Shown: piece by piece, positions 55,904 through 64,000 of the stretch
How positions within the stretch are numbered: position 1 is the first letter of the stretch
How the letters are laid out: every line of letters begins with the position of its first letter
Assembly (NCBI RefSeq): GCF_021462225.1
Contig: NC_061813.1
Coordinates: forward strand, 21,104,442-21,168,441
DNA: 64,000 nucleotides
Reading direction: 5' to 3'
Source of the DNA: Girardinichthys multiradiatus
Taxonomy: Eukaryota; Chordata; Actinopteri; Cyprinodontiformes; Goodeidae
Program-made: the position numbers and the translations under genes
The notes under the pieces: generated by a model
What the model was told of the DNA's origin: nothing
What the model saw: only the letters and a program-made list of their open reading frames with translations
The model's database searches: none

Positions 55904-57253
55904 TGTTGGGTTTATGATTATTGATTGATTAATTTTGATCAATAATTATAATTACAAATCATAATCTGACAAAATCAACTTCCTAACCAAAATCCTCATT
56001 TATGAATCGAGACCAGAGATGTTTCTGGTGTTGTAATTGCAGCTCAACACCTTTGACAATTACAACCTTTAAATACTCCATAATAATTAACAACTATTGC
56101 CGGAGATGTCACTGTTTAATCGACCGTTTCTGCCGAAACGTGTGGAACGTTAACCTTATTTTGACTGACGAATCACTTTCGCACACAATGAACACAAAAC
56201 GCTCTCTCTTTATCTATGTGAATATTTATTAATCTTCACCTACTTAACATGCTAAATTCTACAAACACAGGGGTAACACATCTAACTAAGCAAATTTCAA
56301 CAAACGGCAGAGGGTATGTATTGAATCAACCAGCAGTTTATGCTCCGACTGTACTTCCCCCAACTCCTGAGCACAAAGGATTCTAACTTTTGGTGGCAAG
56401 CTAGCACAGTGAGATTGAAGACAAAGGGGAAATGGAGAATTTTACCATGAGGTCGTTTAACAGTCCAGTCTTACAACGCACTTGCGTTGACTCTCAGATA
56501 GTAAACACAAGCAGCACTAGGGCCACGGCGGATCCTGATATAAAAATAACACATCAAAGTTTCAATAAGCAAGGTTACATGCACATATCATTCAGAACAC
56601 ATGAGATCCTAACCAGCGATTCTGATCGCTTCTACAACCTCTGACTCTTCCCAGGCCTTCTAATAAAGAAATAAAAGATTAAATAAAAGATGGGTTTTAC
56701 TTGGTGAAGTTTCCTTCTGGGTCCGCGAGTGAGAGGGAAAAGGGGGGTTGAGCGTTGTGCGCGTCCGCAGTTACACTCCAAGAGAGCGGTCAGTCCTGTC
56801 CTTTGGTCTTCTTGACGAAAAGGAAAAAATAGGAGCTGACCATCAGCAGTCAACTAGGGGTGAAACACGATGGCGGTTCGTTTCCTCAAACTCCGTGTTT
56901 TAGTTACGTGTTAAACTCACGTCGTCGATCGGCAAAGTGAAATTCCTGGCCTTCCTAGTCCAGAAACCTCAGTTATGAATTGTTCGTTGGCCAACGAGAG
57001 AGAGAAATAACTGAAGACTCCATGTAGGATCTCTTTTACTTCCAAGGACGCTCCAGTTGCGTGGCAACCCCGTCAAGATTGCCAGCTGGAAAGCGAGTTT
57101 TAAAAATGTCCGCCTTCCTATATAGCGTCTTGTGACGTCAGACTTGGGGCGTGTCATATCAGCCGCCATGTCCTGGATACAAAATGGCCGAAAGCAGCAG
57201 GAGGCCTGGTGTCTGTGCAAGTAGTCCAATATTCAGCAACAAGTGGTCCAACA
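55904..57253 (-). mobile_element. 1350-bp solo-LTR-like insertion in ERV2 gag
   Basis: The ends TGTTGGACC...AACCCAACA are inverted, and GTCC flanks both sides (55900-55903, 57254-57257). Removing it restores the gag frame exactly. No coding frame spans it. It is much longer than the ERV2 LTR and unlike it, so it is a different retroelement's LTR; a compact nonautonomous LTR element is the alternative, but I saw no internal direct repeats. Confidence 0.88.
57118..57140 (-). promoter_or_regulatory. CRE plus TATA promoter core in the inserted LTR
   Basis: On the minus strand the palindrome TGACGTCA (57140-57133) is followed after 7 nt by CTATATAG (57125-57118), a cAMP-response element close to a TATA box, about 115-135 nt from the LTR start. 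It would drive transcription leftwards into ERV2. Confidence 0.6.
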
Positions 57254-57257
57254 GTCC

Positions 57258-58968
57258 CACGTTCCAGTGTCAGATCCTGACAAGTCAGGATTATCTTCCA
57301 TGTTGGTTTTAACCTGAGTGGGTAAACCCCGCAACACAGCATCCCTAAACCAATCTCTCTGTGACCCTTCTCTATCTGGATTGGTTCCTGTTTGCGTTTG
57401 CCACATGGATTTACATTGGTCCAAATATTCTCTGGGGTTAGTGTTGGGATTCCATTCGAACTTAGGAATGGTGCGCCCCCTGGTTACAGGGTATAGCTCC
57501 CTCAGCGCGTCCCCTATGTCTTGGGCATGGAGAGAGAAATGATCTGTATCTGGGAAGAGAAGGGAGCGAGCACTCGCTTCAACCTCTCTACAGCTGTGTG
57601 ATTTCATACAATGCGCTGCAATAGCCCGGTAATCCCCTAGAGCTAATGTGGTGCCTGCAGTAAGATAATCTAATATTTGCAACCAAATAGAAGCATCCTC
57701 AGTTACGGGTGGGAGCTTGTCGCAGAGTGTGGTAAGATCCCCCAGGGAAAAAGATTTATATTTCCGCTGTCCCCTGAACCAGGTTGATGAAGGAGGGGCA
57801 GCTGCTTTTTATAGAACCCAGGCTCCCCTCTTGATGCCACCTGGTGGCATGGTTTGAGTTTCTGGTTGGGGGGCACTGCGCTCAGGTGTGTCTTCTGGTG
57901 GTTCATGCAGGGTTGAGACGGCTTCATCATTTTCCTGGGCCTCACATTCTACACTAGGAGTGGGTGAAGCCCAAGGAGTAGATGTGCGTGGTGGAAGTAA
58001 TCTATGAGGAAGTGTGGCATCAGGCCGCCAGTCACCATACACAGCAACAGTCACTGAGCCTACTTGCTTAGATGGGGCAGGTGTTGCCAAGGTCATGCTT
58101 TGGGGTGAATAATCTGTGCAGGGTGAATGGGGTGAGGGATGGTGCTGAGATGGAGTTAAAGTTGGGATGGGAATTGTTACACCATCCAAGATTTCTCGCA
58201 TTTTTCTTAGCTTAAACCCATCTGGGCTTATTTGAGTATAAGAGCCAACAGAGAGTGCTTCAGAGCAAGCTGGGTCAGTTATAGGCAGAGAGTCTTGTGA
58301 TTCAGATAAGAAAGAAATTAAGTCCTTTTGTTCTTCTTGTGGAGCTGTAGGGGCGGGACAGTCGGTGAGAGCAGCCTGTGGGCTGGGCAAGCCACGAACA
58401 GTTACATGCCCTTCTTTGACGTCAAGTACAGGGTACAGCCCTGTGGGAGGAGATGTAGGATGGGGAGGAGACCGGGCAGAACCAGTGGGAGGTGCATAGG
58501 GTGGTGGCTTGTCAGCTACTTCCTTATTCCTGTCAATGTGTGGTTCTGTATGTGTGGTGTCAGGTTTATCAAACATTGCATGTTTTCCTCCCTGCCATAT
58601 TAACACCATCTCAGACCAGAAAGTCTCATTTTTTGCTGCTTTGTCTCTTAAATCTTTCCACTTGCCTTTAAACCATCCACTTTCCTTGCATTTCTCTTCT
58701 GCCAACTCCTTTTCTTCTTTCGTTTCTTCATGTTCAGCCAAATCCATCTTCCAACACTCTTTCTACTCTTATTATCTGTGCCATCTCTCTCCACTTCCTC
58801 CTGTATTTTCTGGTTCATTTTCTTAATTAACTTTTCAGCCTGTTTTTCCTCCTGAGTCTGCTGCACCAGCTGCCTGACAACATACACCTGCTCCTCAAAC
58901 GTCTTCCACTCTGGTGCCTCAGTACCCCAACCTGAGTCATCCGTCTCCCTATCAAACTCTCCGTCCAT
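57258..58968 (-). pseudogene. gag: ERV2 gag 5' part: matrix, PPPY linker, capsid
   Basis: It starts MDGEFDRETDDSGWGTEAPE at 58968, with a coiled helix QVYVVRQLVQQTQEEKQAEK. There is no Gly2, so the usual myristoylation site is missing or this is not the true start. Near 58755 the frame shifts by one into a lysine-rich segment and a long proline-rich linker with KPPPYAPP, a PPxY late domain that recruits Nedd4-type ligases for budding. TAA at 57809-57811 then interrupts the frame. The same frame resumes through YKSFSLGDLTTLCDKLPPVT into capsid, with FEWNPNTNPREYLDQCKSMW (major homology region) and FRDAVLRGLPTQVKTNMED. Capsid is cut at 57254 by the inserted LTR. Confidence 0.87.
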
Positions 58969-59927
58969 CTTTCACACACTTGTGGCCAACCGGAACGTAT
59001 GGCACGCTATGTCCCGAGCTTCCGGTCTAATTGAGATTTATTCTAATCAATTCTCAAGACACCACAAGTGTTTCAGTCATTCATACAAAACAGCAATCAA
59101 TCATCTGTCCTTGTTAACACCGTGAGGTTGCCAGACAGATTAACTGCATTAACACAACAGCAATGAGTTTTGCTAACCGCAGCGCTCCTCTCCACTCACA
59201 CTATTTCTCACTCACTCCTCCTGACAACGTCTGTATCACAGATTATATTTTCCGTGAACAGCTCATGTACTTTTATGTGTTTGTGTTTTGTGCAACTTCT
59301 ATTTTTTCTGGAATGCACTAAATGCCATCCAGTTATGAATAGTCTTGCTGAATCATCCTATTTTCAGCTCGTAGTTCTCTCATGCTGGTCTTGTTATAAA
59401 TGTCATTTATAACTCACAGTCATGCTCTCACTATTACTGGTCTCACAGATTCATATGATCTGTTCACAGTAATTCATTGCTTCACAGGACTTATAGTATG
59501 TGCTTTGTGTAGCACAGCATTCACACCCTTTTGTTTTTGCCTGGTCTCAGCGTATAATCTTGACTTATATTTCACACAGCATTCGTAGCTTCCCAGACTA
59601 CGGGCCTCAAACTCAGCACAATCATGAATTTTCATCAAAAAACATGTGGAGTTGCCAAACTCAGGAAAAAATCTTCAACCTCTTTTAGAACATTATTATT
59701 GACCTCGTTCACTTTTTCTTACATTTCCTCTTATTAATAAATTTAGCAGAGTTTTCCACTTACTTGGACATAAGACACCATTTAATTTAGGCCTATCGAA
59801 AAATGCCAAAAGCAGAGTTTGATTAAACAGGTTCTGCTTACCTTATTTTGTAGTTTAGATGGGTACCCGGTCTCAGATGTCCGTTGGTGGACCTCTGTTT
59901 TATCCGAATCTCTCTGCTTTTCCCAAG
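58969..59927 (-). other. ERV2 leader
   Basis: About 960 nt between primer site and gag. Short plus ORFs here are motif-free. I looked for the ERV1 octaloop hairpins and did not find them. Confidence 0.65.
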
Positions 59928-59945
59928 ATCACGTCGGGGTCATCA
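59928..59945 (-). other. ERV2 primer-binding site, tRNA-Trp type
   Basis: The plus strand reads atcacgtcggggtcatca. As I recall it, vertebrate tRNA-Trp ends atcacgtcggggtca plus CCA, so only one base of the CCA complement is changed. It lies 3 nt inside the LTR end. Confidence 0.82.
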
Positions 59946-59948
59946 AAT

Positions 59949-60375
59949 TGTTGGAGTTGTTACCTAGAACTCCTGCGTGCTCGTTTGTTTTGGAAAAGTT
60001 ATCCTATACTTTATAGTAAAAGTAAAAACACAAAGACTGCGCAGTCAAGTTTTTCTGGCCGGCCAGAGAGAAACGCTGCAGCCCTGTTGCTGCTCACCAC
60101 AAACGCTTCTGCTCTTCTCTCCAGCTTCAGCAGTTTTCATTCAAAAGCAAGGCGTGTACATGCAAAAAAAAAAACATACACTTTATCAGATGTCAGTTGA
60201 ACTGTCTGTTTCCATATCTTCACTGTTGCCGGGCAAATTATATCTAAGTCAAACACACACAGAGACCTGTTAGGCAGGCCACTAAGTTATACAATACATT
60301 TTATTTCACACATTATTAAACATAACTTGAGCATAGCAATTCAGACCCTATTAAGTATTTTAAATGTTTCCAACA
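59949..60375 (-). repeat. ERV2 5' LTR
   Basis: 427 bp with TGTTGG...CCAACA ends; outer flank CTTC matches the other side of the insertion. Confidence 0.95.
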
Positions 60376-60470
60376 CTTCCTAAGTGGACAGTTTCATTTC
60401 ACAGAAGTTTGATTTACTTGGAGTTATATTTTGTTGTTTAAGTGTTCCCTTTATTTTTTTGAGCAGTGTA

Positions 60471-62067
60471 CAGGTCCTTCTCAAAATATTAGCATATTGT
60501 GATAAAGTTCATTATTTTCCATAATGTAATGATGAAAATTTAACATTCATATATTTTAGATTCATTGCACACTAACTGAAATATTTCAGGTCTTTTATTG
60601 TCTTAATACCGATGATTTTGGCATACAGCTCATGAAAACCCAAAATACCTATCTCACAAAATTAGCATATCATTAAAAGGGTCTCTAAACGAACTATGAA
60701 CCTAATCATCTGAATAAACGGGTTAACTCTAAACACCTGCAAAATATTCCTGAGGCCTTTAAAACTCCCAGCCTGGTTCATCACTCAAAACCCCAATCAT
60801 GGGTAAGACTGCCGACCTGACTGCTGTCCAGAAGGCCACTATTGACACCCTCAAGCAAGAGGGTAAGACACAGAAAGACATTTCTGAACGAATAGGCTGC
60901 TCCCAGAGTGCTGTATCAAGGCACCTCAGTGGGAAGTCTGTGGGAAGGAAAAAGTGTGGCAGAAAACGCTGCACAACGAGAAGAGGTGACCGGACCCTGA
61001 GGAAGATTGTGGAGAAGGGCCGATTCCAGACCTTGGGGGACCTGCGGAAGCATTGGACTTATTCTGGAGTAGAAACATCCAGAGCCACCGTGCACAGGCG
61101 TGTGCAGGAAATGGGCTACAGGTGCCGCATTCCCCAGATCAAGCCACTTTTGAACCAGAAACAGCGGCAGAAGCGCCTGACCTGGGCTACAGAGAAGCAG
61201 CACTGGACTGTTGCTCAATGGTCCAAAGTACTTTTTTCGGATGAAAGCAAATTCTGCATGTCATTCGGAAATCAAGGTGCCAGAGTCTGGAGGAAGACTG
61301 GGGAGAAGGAAATGCCAGAAGTCCAGTGTCAAGTACCCACAGTCAGTGATGGTCTGGGGTGCCGTGTCAGCTGCTGGTGTTGGTCCACTGTGTTTTATCA
61401 AGGGCAGGGTCAATGCAGCTAGCTATCAGGAGATTTTGGAGCACTTCATGCTTCCATCTGCTGAAAAGCTTTATGGAGATGAAGATTTCATTTTTCAGCA
61501 CGACCTGGCACCTGCTCACAGTGCCAAAACCACTGGTAAATGGTTTACTGACCATGGTATCACTGTGCTCAATTGGCCTGCCAACTCTCCTGACCTGAAC
61601 CCCATAGAGAATCTGTGGGATATTGTGAAGAGAACGTTGAGAGACTCAAGACCCAACACTCTGGATGAGCTAAAGGCCGCTATCGAAGTATCCTGGGCCT
61701 CCATAAGACCTCAGCAGTGCCACAGGCTGATTGCCTCCATGCCACGCCGCATGGAAGCAGTCATTTCTGCAAAAGGATTCCCGACCAAGTATTGAGTGCA
61801 TAACTGTACATGATTATTTGAAGGTTGACGTTTTTTGTATTAAAAACACTTCTTTTATTGGTCGGATGAAATATGCTAATTTTGTGAGATAGGAATTTTG
61901 GGTTTTCATGAGCCGTATGCCAAAATCATCCGTATTAAGACAATAAAAGACCTGAAATATTTCAGTTAGTGTGCAATGAATCTAAAATATAATGTTAAAT
62001 TTTCATCATTACATTATGGAAAATAATGAACTTTATCACAATATGCTAATATTGTGAGAAGGACCTG
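60471..62067 (+). mobile_element. Tc1-like transposon copy C, inserted at copy D's terminal TA
   Basis: It starts caggtccttctcaaaatatt right after TA 60469-60470, which is also copy D's right flank. It ends ...gagaaggacctg before TA 62068-62069. Its ends match copies A and B. Confidence 0.95.
60799..61795 (+). pseudogene. Tc1 transposase copy C: full linker, 8-bp deletion
   Basis: The start is the same as copy B (MGKTADLTAVQKATIDTLKQ). It keeps IKPLLNQKQRQKRL (about 61138-61179), the 14-residue linker missing in A and B, and TWATEKQHW follows. The catalytic residues are present: LFSDESKF, QHDLAPAHS, SPDLNPIENLW. An 8-bp deletion near 61313 (copy B has aaaatgcc extra) moves the second half to another frame, which stays open to the stop at 61793-61795. 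Apart from that deletion the gene is complete, so copies A, B and C each carry a different defect. Confidence 0.93.
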
Positions 62068-62890
62068 TATATAGCGCCAATTCACAACACATGTCTCAAG
62101 ACACTTCACAAAAGTCAGGTACATACATTCCAATTAATCCTAACCATTGAACAGTGCAGTCAGATTCAGTTATTTATTCAAATTGGATAAAACGTTTTTC
62201 TATCTAAGGAAACCCAGCAGATATGCATTGAGTCAGAGATTTGTAGTATTCACTCCTCCTGGATGAGCATGTAATGACAGTGGACAGTCACTGGCGTTGA
62301 CTTTACAGCAATCCCTCATACTGAGCATGCATTTAGCGACAGTGGAGAGGAAAAACTCCCTTTTAACAGGAAGAAACCTCCAGCAGAACCAGGCTCAGTG
62401 TGAGCAGCCATCTGCCATGACCTACTGGGGGTTTGAGAAAACAGAGCAGAGACACACAAAGAATACAGAAGCACTGATCCAGGAGAACTTTCTATGGGAA
62501 GGAAAAGTAAATGTTAGTGGATGTAGCTCCTTTAGTCATTTCATCTAGAAAGAAAGAACAGATAAACTTTTAGCCAGTTTTCAAGGATAGAGTCTGAAAG
62601 AGAGCACATATAATTAGTTACAGTAAAAGCTCAGTCAATTGCTATATCTAGGAGAGAGAAAGGGTTAAAGAGTGAAAGAAAGGGCCATGTGGATCATCTG
62701 TAGAAGGTGAGCATTAAGTTGTTGCCAGCAGAGGTTTGGACAAAGCCCCTCTCCAGAAAGGTGTCACAGGTAGACACAGAGTCAGGCCAGGTGTAGCTTC
62801 TAGGAAGAGAAAAGAGAGAGAACATAAAGTTAAAAACTGAAATAACAGCAAATAATGCAAAATTGGAGAGTAGTGTGAGAATGTAGTGAA
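62068..62890 (-). repeat. LINE 3' tail and 3' UTR, minus orientation
   Basis: It reads tatagcgccaattcacaac, then the inverse of the 38110-38520 copy to about 62450. It continues with aaagagtgaaagaaagggcc, ggtttggacaaagcccctct and caggccaggtgtagcttcta, more of the same LINE's 3' UTR. Its outer terminus is the piece at 49259-49294. Confidence 0.75.
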
Positions 62891-62924
62891 GAGAGTGAAA
62901 GTGGTTTATGTCCTCCAGCAGCCT

Positions 62925-63225
62925 AAGCCTATAGCTGTAGGATCTCAGCTCCTCTCCTCCTGGTTGGTTCTGGCAGCTCGTTATCAGCAGCTGCAGCTCA
63001 TATCCTGATGAGCTCACTGGGCTTCTTAAGGCAGCTGCTGGAACAGGTCTTCGCTGGGAACAGGGTCAGGCTGGGGCCAGAGGGAAGACGAGTGAGGCTG
63101 AGTGTCGGCGGAGCGCGAAACTTCGGTCTGAAAACGCTGGTCTACTTAGAACCCCACAGTGTCAGAGATTATTTACTTTTGGAAGTGGCAGTAAAAGGCA
63201 TAAACCGGTATGTGAATGGTTCAGA
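62925..63225 (+). other. probable 5' UTR of the downstream LINE
   Basis: A less AT-rich stretch (agctcactgggcttcttaag, ggagcgcgaaacttcggtct) leads directly to the ORF1 start. The short ORF at 63008-63274 has no known domain. Confidence 0.4.
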
Positions 63226-64000
63226 ATGGATACACAGGAGGACAATATGGACTTTGATGAATGGACGCCAGTAAGTAGAGGGAGAGGACGCGGAAGAGGT
63301 AAAGCAGAAGAAGGGAAATTGTTAGACAGCCAAAGGAGTAAAAGAGAGCTGGAAGAAAACAGTTCTGAAGAAGAGAGAGTAGTTAGGAGGAAAATCGGAA
63401 GGGAAGAATGTAAAATATTAGATAAAAAATGAAGAAAAAAAAAAGAGAACCTGAGTCCTATTTCACTATCTAGAGAAATAAAAAAAAAGATAGGAGATGT
63501 TGAAATGGTGAAGGTCTTGAGAGATGGAAATATACTGGTGGTGTGTAAAACCGAAGAACAAAGAAGAAAGGCTTTACAAGTTGAAAACATTTGCAAGAAA
63601 ACTGTGACAGAGAGGAAGATTATAGGAGAAAATAAAATCATTTGGGGGGTAATTTATGGCATTCCTCTGGAGGAAGATAGACAAGTTAAAAAAAAAAGCA
63701 TTGTTGGTGCAAAGATAAAAAATCTCAAAAGACTGACAAAAAATATAAATGGAGAAAGAGCAGGAAGCCTGTCAATTTTAATAGACTTTGAAGAAAAGGT
63801 GTTGCCACAAAATGTTATAATAGGATATCTGAGTTTTTCTGTGAGGCCTTTCATTCCTCCACCACTAAGATGTTTTAAATGTCAGAGATATGGTCATATA
63901 GCAGCTGTCTGCAAAGGAAAACAAAGATGTCCAAAGTGTGGAGAAGATCACAGAATTGAAGATTGTGGGGAAGAAGTGCAGGACAAATGTTGCAATTGTG
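63226..64000 (+). pseudogene. LINE ORF1 (nucleic-acid-binding, CCHC knuckles), runs off the window
   Basis: It starts MDTQEDNMDFDEWTPVSRGR, an acidic then RG-rich N-terminus. One TGA at 63430-63432 interrupts; the same frame then stays open to the window end. After a lysine-rich region comes an RRM-like/PRE-type fold (VEMVKVLRDGNILVVCKTEE, IIWGVIYGIPLEED). The zinc knuckles are RCFKCQRYGHIAAVCKG (CX2CX4HX4C), RCPKCGEDHRIEDC and the start of a third at KCCNC. ORF1 proteins of I/jockey-type LINEs coat the element RNA and act as nucleic-acid chaperones. An RT/endonuclease ORF2 is expected beyond the window. With one stop only, this copy is fairly young. Confidence 0.82.

Larger units (their letters stand above)
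50436..60375 (-). mobile_element. ERV2: endogenous retrovirus in Tc1 copy D, env-less
   Basis: Two LTRs of 426/427 bp with TGTTGG...CCAACA ends enclose a primer site, gag, protease, RT, RNase H and integrase. CTTC is duplicated at both borders (50432-50435, 60376-60379). By eye the LTRs differ at about eight substitutions plus an A-run length change, so it is fairly young. Env is absent: only ~400 bp separate integrase from the 3' LTR. A solo-LTR-like element interrupts gag. Confidence 0.94.
49295..60468 (-). mobile_element. Tc1-like transposon copy D, interrupted by ERV2
   Basis: The left end is cactgctcaaaaaaagggaa; the right end, inverted, is ttccctttatttttttgagcagtg, stopping at 60468. 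TA flanks both. Without the 9.94 kb ERV2 insertion, copy D is about 1.2 kb. Its transposase is on the minus strand. Confidence 0.9.

Noticed and set aside
58328..58826. Plus ORFs across ERV2 gag
   Set aside because: Antisense shadows of the matrix/PPPY linker region.

Overview
This 64 kb window looks like accessory, transposon-dominated DNA from a ray-finned (probably percomorph teleost) genome. The evidence is several Tc1/mariner families with TA target sites, a Rex3/RTE-type LINE, fish-type LINE 3' tails ending near 'gcgctatataaataaa', a pogo-type MITE, a Harbinger Myb/SANT remnant and two endogenous retroviruses (ERVs). I recognised no host protein-coding exon and no complete host RNA gene. 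The genus cannot be told from this sequence.

Layout. 1-560: RNase H end of an I/jockey-like LINE (minus). 3.1-5.5 kb: Tc1 fragment, a U2 snRNA-like fragment, a long-inverted-repeat MITE and a perfect palindrome. 7.2-8.7 kb: LTR-like sequence plus a Ty3/gypsy gag fragment. 12.4-13.7 kb: a complete but dead Tc1 copy. 18.1-21.6 kb: Tc1 remnant, Rex3 remnant, a broken ORF for a membrane/coiled-coil protein, and a LINE tail. 22.7-29.95 kb: ERV1 (minus), with 5' LTR, tRNA-Tyr-type primer site, structured leader, gag, deleted protease, RT, RNase H, no integrase, env and a partial 3' LTR. Its outer edge abuts a Rex3 3' end. 31-35.7 kb: interrupted Tc1 remnant, Harbinger remnant, microsatellite and Tc1 copy A. 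38-44 kb: LINE tail, Tc1 remnants, SINE-like repeat and pogo MITE. 46.6-48.2 kb: Tc1 copy B, the only full-length open transposase here.

49.26-62.9 kb is a nest of insertions. A LINE tail (49259-49294 and 62068 onward) is split by Tc1 copy D. Copy D is split by ERV2 (50436-60375, CTTC target duplication). ERV2 gag is split by a 1350-bp solo-LTR-like element (GTCC duplication). Tc1 copy C sits at the far TA of copy D. The window ends inside LINE ORF1 with CCHC knuckles (plus).

The most novel signal is in the ERV1 leader (29135-29298). Five evenly spaced stem-loops share an almost invariant 8-nt loop, while their stems differ in sequence but still pair. This looks like a structured RNA element, possibly for packaging or transport. 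Nearly all coding remnants carry stops, frameshifts or deletions. Copy B is open, but it shares with copy A a 14-residue linker deletion that copy C lacks.
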